Assembly (NCBI RefSeq): GCF_000272005.1
Contig: NZ_AKKU01000026.1
Location: 186,001-250,000, forward strand
Length of the DNA stretch: 64,000 bases
Direction of reading: 5' to 3'
DNA from: Alishewanella agri BL06
Lineage (GTDB): Bacteria > Pseudomonadota > Gammaproteobacteria > Enterobacterales > Alteromonadaceae
A program made the position numbers and the translations under genes. The first letter of the stretch is position 1, and the number at the start of each line of letters is the position of its first letter. Shown in pieces: positions 48,213-56,514 of this stretch. The notes beneath the pieces were generated by a model. It searched no databases and was not told the origin of the DNA. It saw only the letters and a list, made by a program, of their open reading frames with translations.

Positions 48213-48596
48213 ATGCAAAATAAGCTAATTACAGCGGCGTTACTCGCCAGCAGCCTGACGTTGGGTTTGGGTCAGGTATCGGCAGGTGTGGTCAGCTCTG
48301 AGCAAATGCTTGCCAGCCAGCAACACCACTACAACAAGCAGCAGGTATTGTCGTTTTTGGATACGGCCGAAGTGCAGCAAAAACTGGTGCAACTGGGTGT
48401 TAGCCAGCAAGACGCAGAGCAACGTATCGCCAATATGACCGATGCGGAGTTGGCAGCGCTGAATAGCCAGTTACATGAAATGCCGGCGGGTGGTGTCGTG
48501 GGTACTATCGTCACCGTGCTGGTGGTTGTGGCAGTGTTGGATCTTATGGGTCTGACCGACGTTTATCCCTTTATCCGTCCTATCCGCTCCAGGTAA
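48213..48596 (+). CDS. PA2779 family exported protein
   Basis: 127 residues with a signal peptide (LITAALLASSLTLGLGQVSA), a helical region (VLSFLDTAEVQQKLVQLGVSQQDAEQRI) and a C-terminal hydrophobic segment (GGVVGTIVTVLVVVAVLDLM). This matches the small proteins paired with PA2778-type cysteine peptidases. Start at 48213, after AAGGA. The stop overlaps the next start (TAATG). Function unknown; possibly a partner or substrate of the peptidase. Confidence 0.75.
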   Translation: MQNKLITAALLASSLTLGLGQVSAGVVSSEQMLASQQHHYNKQQVLSFLDTAEVQQKLVQLGVSQQDAEQRIANMTDAELAALNSQLHEMPAGGVVGTIVTVLVVVAVLDLMGLTDVYPFIRPIRSR

Positions 48597-49567
48597 TGTC
48601 GGCACAAATCGCAGCGGCCAGCCTAAAGGCTGGCCTCTTGCTATTACTGCTGCTGTTATCAGGGTGCCAAAGCCCACCGCAAAGCCGGCAACTGCTGGCA
48701 GAGCCACCGGCCATCAGCCGTCAGGCCTTGCTTAGCGCAGTGCCCTTTTATCCACAGCAAGACTATTTTTGTGGCCCAACCACGCTCTCAGAAGTGGCTG
48801 CTTACTATGGGGTAGAGCACAGCGCCGATAGTATCGCCGGTCTGACTTTTACGCCGGGACTGCAGGGCAGCCTGCAAATTGAAATGGCCGCTGCCAGCCG
48901 CCAACTGGGCTTTGTCGCTTATGAACAGCGCGGCAGTTTACGTCAGTTGCTACAGCTAATTGACGAGAAAATCCCGGTAATTGTGCTGCAAAACAATGGT
49001 CTTAGCTGGTTGCCACAATGGCACTACGCCGTTGTTATTGGCTATGATTTGGATCGGCGCGAGATGATTTTGCATAGCGGTCTCAGCGCCGAATACCGGC
49101 TTCCGCTGGCTACCTTTGAGCGCACCTGGCAAAGAGCTAACTATTGGCTACTGGCGATGTTGCCACCCGGGCGCACCAGCGCGCTGCTGGACCCCTTTCT
49201 TTATACCCGAGCCTGTCAGGATCTATTGCAAACCCGGCAAACTGCAGCTGGTGTTACGGCGCTCATCAGCGCTACCCAGCAGTGGCCGGATTACTGGCTG
49301 CCGTATTTTTTACTCGGTAATCACTTTTTAGCACCAGCACCGGCCGAGGCCGCCATTTGGTTTGCTAAGGGCCTGCCGCTGGCGAAACAGCAACCGGCCT
49401 ATTTAAATAATTACGCTTTGGTATTGAGTGAGCTGGGCTGCAAAGCGCAGGCGCTGAAACTGATCAAAGCTGCGCGGCAGCTGGCGCCTGACGATGCCAA
49501 TATTCAGGATAGTGAGCAACAAATTAACGCTCAGACGACAACAACGAGCTGTAGTGTGACTCACTAG
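48596..49567 (+). CDS. PA2778 family cysteine peptidase lipoprotein
   Basis: 323 residues. Lipobox LLSGC. Papain-like C39-type peptidase domain with the active cysteine in DYFCGPTTLSEVAAYYG and histidine in WHYAVVIGYD, then TPR-like helices (~210-310). Probably processes a protein at the cell envelope. Coupled to the PA2779-like gene; the pair is known from pseudomonads. Confidence 0.8.
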   Translation: MSAQIAAASLKAGLLLLLLLLSGCQSPPQSRQLLAEPPAISRQALLSAVPFYPQQDYFCGPTTLSEVAAYYGVEHSADSIAGLTFTPGLQGSLQIEMAAASRQLGFVAYEQRGSLRQLLQLIDEKIPVIVLQNNGLSWLPQWHYAVVIGYDLDRREMILHSGLSAEYRLPLATFERTWQRANYWLLAMLPPGRTSALLDPFLYTRACQDLLQTRQTAAGVTALISATQQWPDYWLPYFLLGNHFLAPAPAEAAIWFAKGLPLAKQQPAYLNNYALVLSELGCKAQALKLIKAARQLAPDDANIQDSEQQINAQTTTTSCSVTH

Positions 49568-49727
49568 CTACCACATCATCGCGGTCAATTGCCATCGACC
49601 GCCGCCTGCAGGCTACTGGTCGCAGTAGGGCAGAGCAGATTGAACCGGCAGGCACAGTACTGCGTTTATTGCGCTAATATTGCCTTACTATTGTGCACTA
49701 GCGAATAACCTATCCAGGGAGAGCTCT

Positions 49728-50618
49728 ATGCCACGTTTAACCGCCGCCGACTTTAGCCCGGAATTACTTGAGCTGTATGATTTTTATGTGCATGGCAAAT
49801 TAAGCCGGCGTGATTTTTTAGAGCGGGCGGCTAAATTTGCTGTTGGCTCCATGACGGCGGTTGCGCTTTTGTCCGCACTAACCCCGAATTATGCACTGGC
49901 ACAGCAGATCTCCTTTAACGATCCTGAGATTATTGCCAGCTATATCCGTTACCCATCACCCAATGGGCATGGTGAGGTGCGCGCCTACCTGGTGCGTCCT
50001 GCCAAGCTGGAGCAGCCTGCGCCAGCCGTGCTGGTGGTGCATGAAAACCGAGGTCTGAACCCTTATATCGAAGATGTGGCGCGGCGGGTAGCCAAAGCCG
50101 GCTATGTGGCGCTGGCGCCGGATGGTTTAAGCTCGGTCGGCGGTTATCCGGGCAATGATGACGAGGGCAGGGCCTTGCAGCGTCAGGTTGATCCACAAAA
50201 ACTGTTAAACGATTTCTTTGCTGCACTTGAGTTTTTACTGGCCAGCGAGCTGACCACCGATAAAGTCGGCATCACCGGTTTTTGTTATGGCGGCGGTGTC
50301 TGTAATGCGGCGGCTGTTGCTTATCCGGAACTGGCCTGTGCGGTACCTTTTTATGGCCGGCAGGCCGATCCGGCGGCGGTAGCGCCAATCAAGGCGCCGT
50401 TGCAGTATCATTTTGCGGAGAACGACCCCAGAGTCAACGAAACCTGGCCGGCGGTAGAAGCAGCACTTAAAGCCGCTAATAAAACCTTCGAAGCCCATTT
50501 CTATCCCGGCACTTATCATGGCTTTCATAACGACTCGACACCCCGTTACGATGAAGCCGCTGCTAAACTCGCCTGGCAACGCACCCTGGATTGGTTTGCC
50601 CGCTATCTAAAAACCTAG
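49728..50618 (+). CDS. Dienelactone hydrolase family protein, Tat-exported
   Basis: 296 residues. Twin-arginine signal SRRDFLERAAKFAVGSMTA (R27-R28), then an alpha/beta hydrolase with Cys nucleophile C186 (GFCYGGG) and H264 (YHGFHND), the dienelactone hydrolase triad. The ATG at 49728 follows GGGAGAG. Substrate unknown. Array C begins 10 bases after the stop. Confidence 0.87.
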   Translation: MPRLTAADFSPELLELYDFYVHGKLSRRDFLERAAKFAVGSMTAVALLSALTPNYALAQQISFNDPEIIASYIRYPSPNGHGEVRAYLVRPAKLEQPAPAVLVVHENRGLNPYIEDVARRVAKAGYVALAPDGLSSVGGYPGNDDEGRALQRQVDPQKLLNDFFAALEFLLASELTTDKVGITGFCYGGGVCNAAAVAYPELACAVPFYGRQADPAAVAPIKAPLQYHFAENDPRVNETWPAVEAALKAANKTFEAHFYPGTYHGFHNDSTPRYDEAAAKLAWQRTLDWFARYLKT

Positions 50619-50628
50619 CCCAGCACCA

Positions 50629-51055
50629 CGACTCCGGTACGCTTGCCGTACCGGAGTCGGTCCTGCGATGGTAAGAAAACCACCTAACCCAAAGTTACAC
50701 CACACCACGACTCCGGTATGCCTGTCGTACCGGAGTCGATCCTGCGATAGTAAGAAAACCCCCTAACCCAAAGCTACACCACACCACGACTCCGGTATGC
50801 CTGTCGTACCGGAGTCGGTCCTGCGATGGTAAGAAAACCCCCTAACCCAAAGCTACACCACACCACGACTCCGGTATGCTTGTCGTACCGGAGTCGCTCC
50901 TGCGATAGTAAGAAAAACACCAAACTCAAAACTACACCGCACCACGACTCCGGTATGCTTGTCGTACCGGAGTCGCTCCTGCGATAGCGAGAAAAACACT
51001 AAACGCAAGGCTACACCGCATCACGACTCCGGTATGCTTGTCGTACCGGAGTCGC
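50629..51055 (+). repeat. Palindrome array C (six copies, period 79-80)
   Basis: Six copies of the 31-bp palindrome (arms CGACTCCGGTAYG / CRTACCGGAGTCG) at 50629, 50708, 50787, 50866, 50945 and 51025. The spacers (about 48 bases, TCCTGCGATGGTAAGAAAAC onward) differ from those of array A but align with them (CCTGCGATAGT at the start, CTACxCC near the end), so A and C are diverged forms of one ~79-bp unit. The array fills the gap between the hydrolase and creA. Confidence 0.95.
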
Positions 51056-51083
51056 TCCTGCGATAGTGACAGGAACACCAAAC

Positions 51084-51554
51084 CTAAGGGGCAACACCCG
51101 AAGCGGTATAAGCCTCTGTCCCCCACAATGGCACTGTCGATAAGCCATGCTTAAAGCTGCCCGAGGTTTCCTTTGTCGAATAAGACAGATACATCAGGGT
51201 TTGATTCTGCGCATCGTAGATACGGCGGATTTTCATACTTTTAAAAAATACACTTTTCGATTTAGTGAACAGCACTTCACCGTTTTTGCTTTTATCGATT
51301 TTAGCAATCATCTCAGCGGTAATGGGGCCGGTTTGCCGGCAAGAGATGGCACTGTCAGAAGGATCCGAAAAATCCAGATTAGCCTCAATACTGGATACGT
51401 GGCAGGTTACGCCGCTAACGATAGGATCAGTAAACGCATCCAGTTTGATATCCTTGGTGGTAAAGAGCCCCAACGATACATCTCCCACTTCATTTCTGTT
51501 ACAACCCGTCAGGGTCAGTGTTAGTAGCAGTAAAACGCAACCTGATATGCGCAT
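51084..51554 (-). CDS. creA: CreA family protein
   Basis: 156-residue periplasmic protein of unknown function: lipobox-like LTGC, then the family core VGDVSLGLFTTKDIKLDAFTD, TCHVSSIEANLDFSDPSD and ISCRQTGPI. Array C reaches to within 30 bases of its stop. Confidence 0.88.
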   Translation of the reverse strand: MRISGCVLLLLTLTLTGCNRNEVGDVSLGLFTTKDIKLDAFTDPIVSGVTCHVSSIEANLDFSDPSDSAISCRQTGPITAEMIAKIDKSKNGEVLFTKSKSVFFKSMKIRRIYDAQNQTLMYLSYSTKETSGSFKHGLSTVPLWGTEAYTASGVAP

Positions 51555-51597
51555 TCCAGACTCCTTAGTTTGCTTTGCCGGCTGCTGCCAGCCCAGT

Positions 51598-51680
51598 GGT
51601 TAGTGGCAATAATAGCGCAATTGGTGGTTTTGCAGCAGAACGCCCAGGCCCCTAGTGGCGACAACAGCCGTTTGTTATAG
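51598..51680 (-). other. attC-like remnant 3' of higA
   Basis: The right box GTTATAG (51674-51680) includes the higA stop codon. Its inner sequence (GGTGGTTTTGCAGC..CCCAGGCCCCTAGTGGCGACA) parallels attC-like site 5 (GGCGGTTTTGTAGC..CCCAGGCCCTAGGGGCGATA). No good left box is seen, and the expected 5' partner right of higB is only weakly matched (AAATAAC, 52324-52330). Confidence 0.45.
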
Positions 51681-51989
51681 CTCGGCTATGTGTGACAACG
51701 TTTCTGGATGACGCTGTACTAACTTTAAAAGGGTAACAGCTTGACCATTTGGCACACTACGACCTTGTTCCCAGTTTTCTAATGTGCGCGAAGACGTATG
51801 AAGTAGCCTCGCGAAGACGCCACGGGACATATTAAACTGCTCTCGAATACTCACGATTTCATCTGGTGAGATATTCAACTCACCCGTAGCATTCACATGA
51901 TGTGTTTTTAGGGTCAACTTACCTTCTGAATGCTGTTTAGCCTCAACAAGAGCTGAGCTTAACTCTGCAAATAAATCACGAGTGCTCAT
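51675..51989 (-). CDS. higA: HigA-2-type antitoxin
   Basis: 104 residues: a disordered toxin-binding N-terminus, then an Xre helix-turn-helix (VSIREQFNMSRGVFARLLHTSSRTLENWEQG). As far as I remember, it is nearly identical to V. cholerae HigA2 of the superintegron. Encoded after, and overlapping, higB by 14 bases. Confidence 0.9.
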   Translation of the reverse strand: MSTRDLFAELSSALVEAKQHSEGKLTLKTHHVNATGELNISPDEIVSIREQFNMSRGVFARLLHTSSRTLENWEQGRSVPNGQAVTLLKLVQRHPETLSHIAEL

Positions 51990-52308
51990 TGCGCCACGCC
52001 TCCATAAAAGCCATTAATTGTTTTCTTTGAATTGCATTTAAATCGGACATTTCATTTTTGCCGTAAATGGTTAGCAAATAAAAACGCCTTTTTTCATCGA
52101 GAAAGTAATAAATAATCCGTGAACCACCGCGTTTTCCTTTACCTTTGCTGGCAACTCGAATTTTGCGCAAACCGCCAGTACCTTGAATCACATCACCCAA
52201 GTGTGGGTTTAACATTAATTCAGCTTGAAAGAGCCTATACTCATCATCACTGAGGTATTCATCTCGGTGCTTTTCAAAAATTGTTGATTCGATAAATACA
52301 CTTTTCAT
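51976..52308 (-). CDS. higB: HigB-2-type mRNA interferase toxin
   Basis: 110-residue RelE-fold ribosome-dependent RNase (MKSVFIESTIFEKHRDEYLS, RKIRVASKGKGKRGGSRIIYYF, YLLTIYGKNEMSDL). Toxin-first order. The ATG at 52308 gives the family start. From memory, the protein is almost the same as V. cholerae HigB2, which points to recent transfer. Confidence 0.9.
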   Translation of the reverse strand: MKSVFIESTIFEKHRDEYLSDDEYRLFQAELMLNPHLGDVIQGTGGLRKIRVASKGKGKRGGSRIIYYFLDEKRRFYLLTIYGKNEMSDLNAIQRKQLMAFMEAWRNEHS

Positions 52309-52354
52309 TAAAAAAGTGTACGCAAATAACGTACAGATGGCAAGTGTCAGGTTG

Positions 52355-52411
52355 CGACTCCGGTACGGCAAGCATACCGGAGTCGGGGGCCGAGCATAGC
52401 GGAGTCGGGGG
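52355..52411 (+). repeat. Single palindrome copy with partial duplication
   Basis: One 31-bp copy (CGACTCCGGTA, 9-base loop, TACCGGAGTCG; 52355-52385), then a partial repeat of its right half (GCATAGCGGAGTCGGGGGCC, about 52391-52411). It lies between higB and the RES toxin gene. Confidence 0.85.
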
Positions 52412-52442
52412 CCGGGAGCTGCATTGGGTCTGGCGTATTAAG

Positions 52443-52913
52443 CTATCTGAAGATCCGTGCATCAAAACTAAATTCAAGTTTTTCGGCTTTGGCGAGGATA
52501 GCAGGTAGCAGCGGATGCCGTGGATTGATCAGGTAGTTACGATCTCGCGGCGAAATACTTGAGGGGACCTGGAGTGCGGCGAACTCGGGGTTTTCGGCGT
52601 TAAGAAATTGATCGCCAATCAGTTGCGTCTGTTCCGGCGCCGGTATTGCCCGCCAGTTAGGTGGCAGAACTGAATTGTCCAACGGGATAATCAGCTCGTC
52701 GGGTAACTCAATGCGGTAAAGATCGTATTGCTGAATCACCTCAGGGTCGTGATTAAGGTGTACAAAAACTTCCAGGATACAAAGCGATTCAGATGCAGCG
52801 AAATACAGCGCCGCTGTGCCTTTTGAGTTCCAGCGCCCGCCAAATAATTTTGCGCCTTGCGGATTGAAGGGCGCCTCGGCGAACTTTTTTTGGGTCAGCC
52901 GGTACAGTTGCAT
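52443..52913 (-). CDS. RES-domain toxin
   Basis: 156 residues. RES family NAD-degrading or ADP-ribosylating toxin (MbcT/ParT/Xre-RES type). The R-E-S positions appear as LYRLT near the start, FGGRWNSKGTAALYFAASESLCILE and a later serine (ALQVPSSISPRDRNYLINP). The ATG at 52913 overlaps the antitoxin stop (TGATG). Confidence 0.87.
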   Translation of the reverse strand: MQLYRLTQKKFAEAPFNPQGAKLFGGRWNSKGTAALYFAASESLCILEVFVHLNHDPEVIQQYDLYRIELPDELIIPLDNSVLPPNWRAIPAPEQTQLIGDQFLNAENPEFAALQVPSSISPRDRNYLINPRHPLLPAILAKAEKLEFSFDARIFR

Positions 52914-53368
52914 CAAGAAAACACGCCGTGTTCGAGCCGGCCGATTAACTCTTTAACCGTTTCAAAATCGACAGTGGTCGCAATCATATCTAAGGGCCGC
53001 TTGCCATTCAGGCCATACACACTTTCACGTAACCAGGCGAGAGCGCGTTGTTCATTGCCAAAAAGCTCGGTCGCTAGTTTGATCAGCAGCGCCAGGCGGT
53101 ACATAACGTCACTTTCCTGAGTGTTGAAACGTTCTCCATTTTTCAGGCGGCGCTTAATCGTGCTGATTGGGATCAGGGTAACATGGTGAAACTCGGTTTG
53201 TGACAACCGGGCTTTCGCCAGAATGTTACGATAGACCTCTGGTTTAAAGCCTTGATGAATAGCGACATTTTTTGACGTTGCCTCATCTTCTATACCAAGG
53301 CTATACCAAAAATTCGGTTGGTACAGCGGTGTGGGTTTAAAGCTTTTCACTGCGCTGACAGTCATCAT
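52913..53368 (-). CDS. Xre/MbcA/ParS-type antitoxin (DUF2384)
   Basis: 151 residues: N-terminal HTH-like part (ILAKARLSQTEFHHVTLIPISTIKRRL), then the DUF2384 toxin-binding domain (ATELFGNEQRALAWLRESVYGLNGKRPLDMI). Forms the Xre-RES toxin-antitoxin pair with the next gene. An alternative start is one codon later. Confidence 0.87.
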   Translation of the reverse strand: MMTVSAVKSFKPTPLYQPNFWYSLGIEDEATSKNVAIHQGFKPEVYRNILAKARLSQTEFHHVTLIPISTIKRRLKNGERFNTQESDVMYRLALLIKLATELFGNEQRALAWLRESVYGLNGKRPLDMIATTVDFETVKELIGRLEHGVFS

Positions 53369-53404
53369 TGAGCCCTTTTTGGTTCATATGGCCTTTTAAA
53401 GATA

Positions 53405-53416
53405 GCCCATATGGGC
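53405..53416 (-). promoter_or_regulatory. Palindrome upstream of the Xre-RES module
   Basis: GCCCATATGGGC, a perfect 12-base palindrome about 40 bases before the antitoxin start. A partial second copy (TTCATATGGCC) lies nearer the gene. A likely operator for antitoxin autorepression. Confidence 0.45.
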
Positions 53417-53454
53417 CAGTAGTGCAATTTTTAATGATTATCCCCCTTGCTTTT

Positions 53455-53499
53455 ATACTGTGCGCCACCTAGTATAGGTAACTGTGTGGCGCACAGTAT
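53455..53499 (+). promoter_or_regulatory. Operator dyad upstream of padR
   Basis: Perfect 14-base inverted arms ATACTGTGCGCCAC (53455-53468) and GTGGCGCACAGTAT (53486-53499) with a 17-base spacer, ending 26 bases before the padR ATG. A good candidate for the PadR binding site and autorepression. Confidence 0.6.
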
Positions 53500-53525
53500 G
53501 CGATACACAGTATCAGGAGCAAAAG

Positions 53526-53873
53526 ATGACGCAATCGCAACTGGACAAAATTCGGCTGGAACTGCGCCGCGGGGTGCTGGTTTTGGCGGTGCTGGCGTCG
53601 CTGAAAGAGGCGCATTATGGCTATTCGCTGCGCAAACAACTTAACGACAACGGTATTGAGATTGATGAAGGCACCCTGTATCCGCTGATCCGCCGTCTGG
53701 CAGAGCAGGGGTTACTCGACAGTGAATGGCAGCAAGGCGAAGGGCGGGAGCGGCGTTATTACCAGCTGTCTGCCAGCGGCCACAGCTTGCTTGGGCAGTT
53801 AACCGATGAATGGCAACAGCTTAATGGCGCCCTGAGTAACTTACTGGGTGTAAAGCCAGAGGAGACAGCATAA
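53526..53873 (+). CDS. PadR family transcriptional regulator
   Basis: 115-residue winged-helix repressor of the short PadR type (RLELRRGVLVLAVLASLKEAHYGYSLRKQL, then DEGTLYPLIRRLAEQGLL). The ATG at 53526 follows GGAG; longer starts lie inside the operator. Co-transcribed with the next gene (TAATGG overlap). Confidence 0.9.
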   Translation: MTQSQLDKIRLELRRGVLVLAVLASLKEAHYGYSLRKQLNDNGIEIDEGTLYPLIRRLAEQGLLDSEWQQGEGRERRYYQLSASGHSLLGQLTDEWQQLNGALSNLLGVKPEETA

Positions 53874-54820
53874 TGGATTTAGTAACACGTTATATTGCTG
53901 CGGTGCAGCGCGAGTTACCCGAGGATAAACGCGATGAAATTGGCCGTGAACTGAATGCCAATATCCGCGATCAGCTGGATGCGCTGACGGAGCAAAAAGG
54001 TGAGCTTAGCGACGACGACAGTGCTGCCGTGCTGCTACAAATGGGGCATCCACGTGATGTAGCCCAGCAATTTGTGCCGCCGCAGCCGTTAATCAGCTTA
54101 AGTTATATGCCGGTGTACCGCTATACCCTGTATATGGTGCTGGGGATTTTGTTTGTCCTGCAAATTATCGCCAGTACCAGCGCCTGGTTGCACAGTCAGT
54201 TTGGTTTGCTGCTGTATCTGAAAAGCATTGCCAGTGGCTTTATCGGCGATGCCTGTCTGGCGTTTACTGCGATTACTGTGACCTATATGTTGTTATCGCG
54301 GGAGCCGACTGCAGCGGCTAAAGCAACACCGAACTGGCATCCGCGGCAGTTACCGGCGGTGGGGCCGGGCTGGCAGACGATTTCGCTGCAGAATATTTTT
54401 ACCGATCTTGGCACCTATGCCTTTTTGTTGGTGATGATCTGGTATCCGCTTTGGTTTACCCCTGAGCAGTTGGAGGCGCAGCGTATCAGTCTGGCTGAAC
54501 CGGCACGGCAGTTTCTCACCTGGTGTACACCGGTGTTGCTGGCCGGCATAGTGCTGAATATCGGGCAACTAAAACAACGCTTCTGGAATCGCCCGCTGCT
54601 GATCGCGAATGTGACGCTAAATAGCGCGCTGGTGCTGATTTTGCTGTATCTGGCTGTCAGTGGGCCGTTACTGGAGATCAACATGGCAGCCTTGCCCTAT
54701 GTTTTTGAATGGGATTCTCTGCAGCGCACCATAGTGGTAACGCTGTTGATTACTGCCTGTTTTCCGGGATATGAATTGGTACGGGATCTGCTGCGGTTAA
54801 AGCGTCTGGCCAGAGCCTAA
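53873..54820 (+). CDS. HAAS-domain membrane protein
   Basis: 315 residues: N-terminal HAAS/DUF1700-like signalling domain (YIAAVQRELPEDKRDEIGRELNANIRDQLD), then about six transmembrane segments. Such proteins are usual partners of PadR regulators and probably sense a membrane state. The start overlaps the padR stop. Confidence 0.8.
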   Translation: MDLVTRYIAAVQRELPEDKRDEIGRELNANIRDQLDALTEQKGELSDDDSAAVLLQMGHPRDVAQQFVPPQPLISLSYMPVYRYTLYMVLGILFVLQIIASTSAWLHSQFGLLLYLKSIASGFIGDACLAFTAITVTYMLLSREPTAAAKATPNWHPRQLPAVGPGWQTISLQNIFTDLGTYAFLLVMIWYPLWFTPEQLEAQRISLAEPARQFLTWCTPVLLAGIVLNIGQLKQRFWNRPLLIANVTLNSALVLILLYLAVSGPLLEINMAALPYVFEWDSLQRTIVVTLLITACFPGYELVRDLLRLKRLARA

Positions 54821-54835
54821 ATATCCTGCGAGGAG

Positions 54836-54863
54836 CAGAGGCTGAATGCAGGTTCAGCCTCTG
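54836..54863 (+). terminator. Hairpin after the padR operon
   Basis: Stem CAGAGGCTGAA / TTCAGCCTCTG with a 6-base loop, 16 bases after the stop. No long T-run follows. Confidence 0.55.
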
Positions 54864-54891
54864 GCTTGTTAGTTAGTGCTACCGGTGTTGC

Positions 54892-55113
54892 TTAATACTG
54901 CCGGCTACGTTTGTTATCACGCACCAGCCACCAAATCAGGTAACCCAGGATCACCAGGGGTAATACGGTGAATAACAAAGTCAGGCCGATACCAATGACC
55001 GCACCGACCAGACCAATTAATAAGCCAAAGATGGTCGCAGCAATAGCGATTAAGCTTGGTAAGCAGTAAATACCCACGGCGACTAATAAAATAATAACGA
55101 TTGTTCTGTTCAT
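54892..55113 (-). CDS. Small membrane protein of unknown function
   Basis: 73 residues with two hydrophobic helices (TIVIILLVAVGIYCLPSLIA, then LTLLFTVLPLVILGYLIWWLV) and a basic tail (RDNKRSRQY). AGGAT lies before the ATG. Family not recognised. Confidence 0.65.
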   Translation of the reverse strand: MNRTIVIILLVAVGIYCLPSLIAIAATIFGLLIGLVGAVIGIGLTLLFTVLPLVILGYLIWWLVRDNKRSRQY

Positions 55114-55368
55114 ACTAAGATCCTTTTGTTCGAGCTATTGATTCAGGTTAGCTTAAGGTAATCAAACAGTATGCCAATAATATAGTTGTTAAATATCAAT
55201 TGTTTAAGTTGTGCCATTTATCGCTGTAGAGATTTTAGACCACCTGCCTTAGCGAATTTAACCAATTAGTAGTGAAAATCTTTATCAGAGCAGGCAGTCA
55301 GTCAGCGGCAGGGCCAGCATCTGCGTTTGTGATGGCGGTAAAGTCTGGGCTGTTATGGTAAAAATAAA

Positions 55369-55393
55369 AACGGGCTGCAGTAAGCAGCCCGTT
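55369..55393 (-). terminator. Terminator of the 70-residue gene
   Basis: Stem AACGGGCTGC / GCAGCCCGTT followed on the minus strand by TTTTTATTTTTA: a good intrinsic terminator. The 55114-55416 gap holds only this and an AT-rich promoter-like stretch for the gene at 54892. Confidence 0.75.
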
Positions 55394-55416
55394 CCGGAGG
55401 TTGTAGGATGGTACTG

Positions 55417-55629
55417 TCAGAGCTTGTTAATCTGCTCTTTTAGCTGATAGGACTTGTCGGTAACAATACTCTCCAAAGTGCCCACCCGTTCCTTCAGTTT
55501 GGCAATTTCTGCCTGTAAGGCTTCGATATCAGCCTTGCCGGCTTTGCCTTTGGTTTTCATATGCGTTTCGTAGGCTGCGTAACCCAGGCCACCAATAATG
55601 GCGATAGCGGCAATTTCAAATGGACCCAT
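55417..55629 (-). CDS. Small membrane-anchored coiled-coil protein
   Basis: 70 residues: one N-terminal hydrophobic helix (GPFEIAAIAIIGGLGYAAYE), then a coiled coil (ADIEALQAEIAKLKERVGTLESIV). The layout recalls PspB-like proteins, but no psp gene is near. AAGGAG stands before the ATG at 55629. Function unknown. Confidence 0.7.
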   Translation of the reverse strand: MGPFEIAAIAIIGGLGYAAYETHMKTKGKAGKADIEALQAEIAKLKERVGTLESIVTDKSYQLKEQINKL

Positions 55630-55815
55630 TATTATCTCCTTGCTGTTTTTTTTGTAAGGAAAAGCAAGCACGATGCCATTATTTTAAGCTACTGATTAAT
55701 ATCAGATTGCTTTATATTCTGTGATAGTGCTTAGTGTAATATTCAAATATTTAGTCAGTTTAAACATAGTCTAGTGGTAAAATTGGCCAAAGAAAGTGAA
55801 TTTTTGTAAGGCTTT

Positions 55816-56349
55816 ATGACAGACGAACAGTGGATGCGCCATGCCATGCTACTGGCGCAGCGGGCGGAACAACTGGGTGAAGTGCCGGTTGGGGCGGTAT
55901 TGGTCAAAGATCAGCAGATCGTTGCTGAAGGTTGGAACCAGATGATTAGCCTGAATGATCCCTCAGCGCATGCTGAGATGCTGGCAATTCGTCAGGCCGG
56001 CCAGAAGTTAGCCAATTACCGGCTGTTAGACTGCACGCTCTATGTCACGCTGGAGCCCTGCAGTATGTGTGCCGGGGTATTAGTACATAGCCGGATCGCA
56101 CGCTTGGTATTCGGTGCCAGTGACTATAAGACGGGGGCGGCTGGCTCTGTACTGGATTTGGTGCGGTATCCGCAGTTTAATCATCAGCTTGAGGTCACGT
56201 CAGGGGTGTTAGCAGAGGAGTGTGCTACCATGCTGTCGGCGTTTTTTCAGCGCCGGCGGGCAGAGAAAAAACAGCTCAAACAGCAGGGGATTCAGCCAGA
56301 TGCCGAAAGTAAGTTAAAAAACACCGACGGCGGTGATGTACTTTTTTAA
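55816..56349 (+). CDS. tadA: tRNA-specific adenosine deaminase TadA
   Basis: Makes inosine at position 34 of tRNA-Arg(ACG). Zinc site H52-A-E54 and C82-x-x-C85 (HAEMLAIRQ, PCSMCAGVLVHSR). 177 residues with a Lys/Gln-rich tail. Convergent with mltF, a conserved neighbourhood. Confidence 0.95.
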   Translation: MTDEQWMRHAMLLAQRAEQLGEVPVGAVLVKDQQIVAEGWNQMISLNDPSAHAEMLAIRQAGQKLANYRLLDCTLYVTLEPCSMCAGVLVHSRIARLVFGASDYKTGAAGSVLDLVRYPQFNHQLEVTSGVLAEECATMLSAFFQRRRAEKKQLKQQGIQPDAESKLKNTDGGDVLF

Positions 56350-56514
56350 TCTGCAAATTACGCTTAATGCGGCGGCGGCTGGATGCCACATCCAACATCC
56401 GGCGGCGACGTTTTAACGCCGGCTTTTTCTTTTTTAGCATAGATTTATCCTGTTGTTTACCATGTTGTGAATAATATGGGCAGGGCCGGCGGGCTGCAAG
56501 CACCCCGGATGAAT

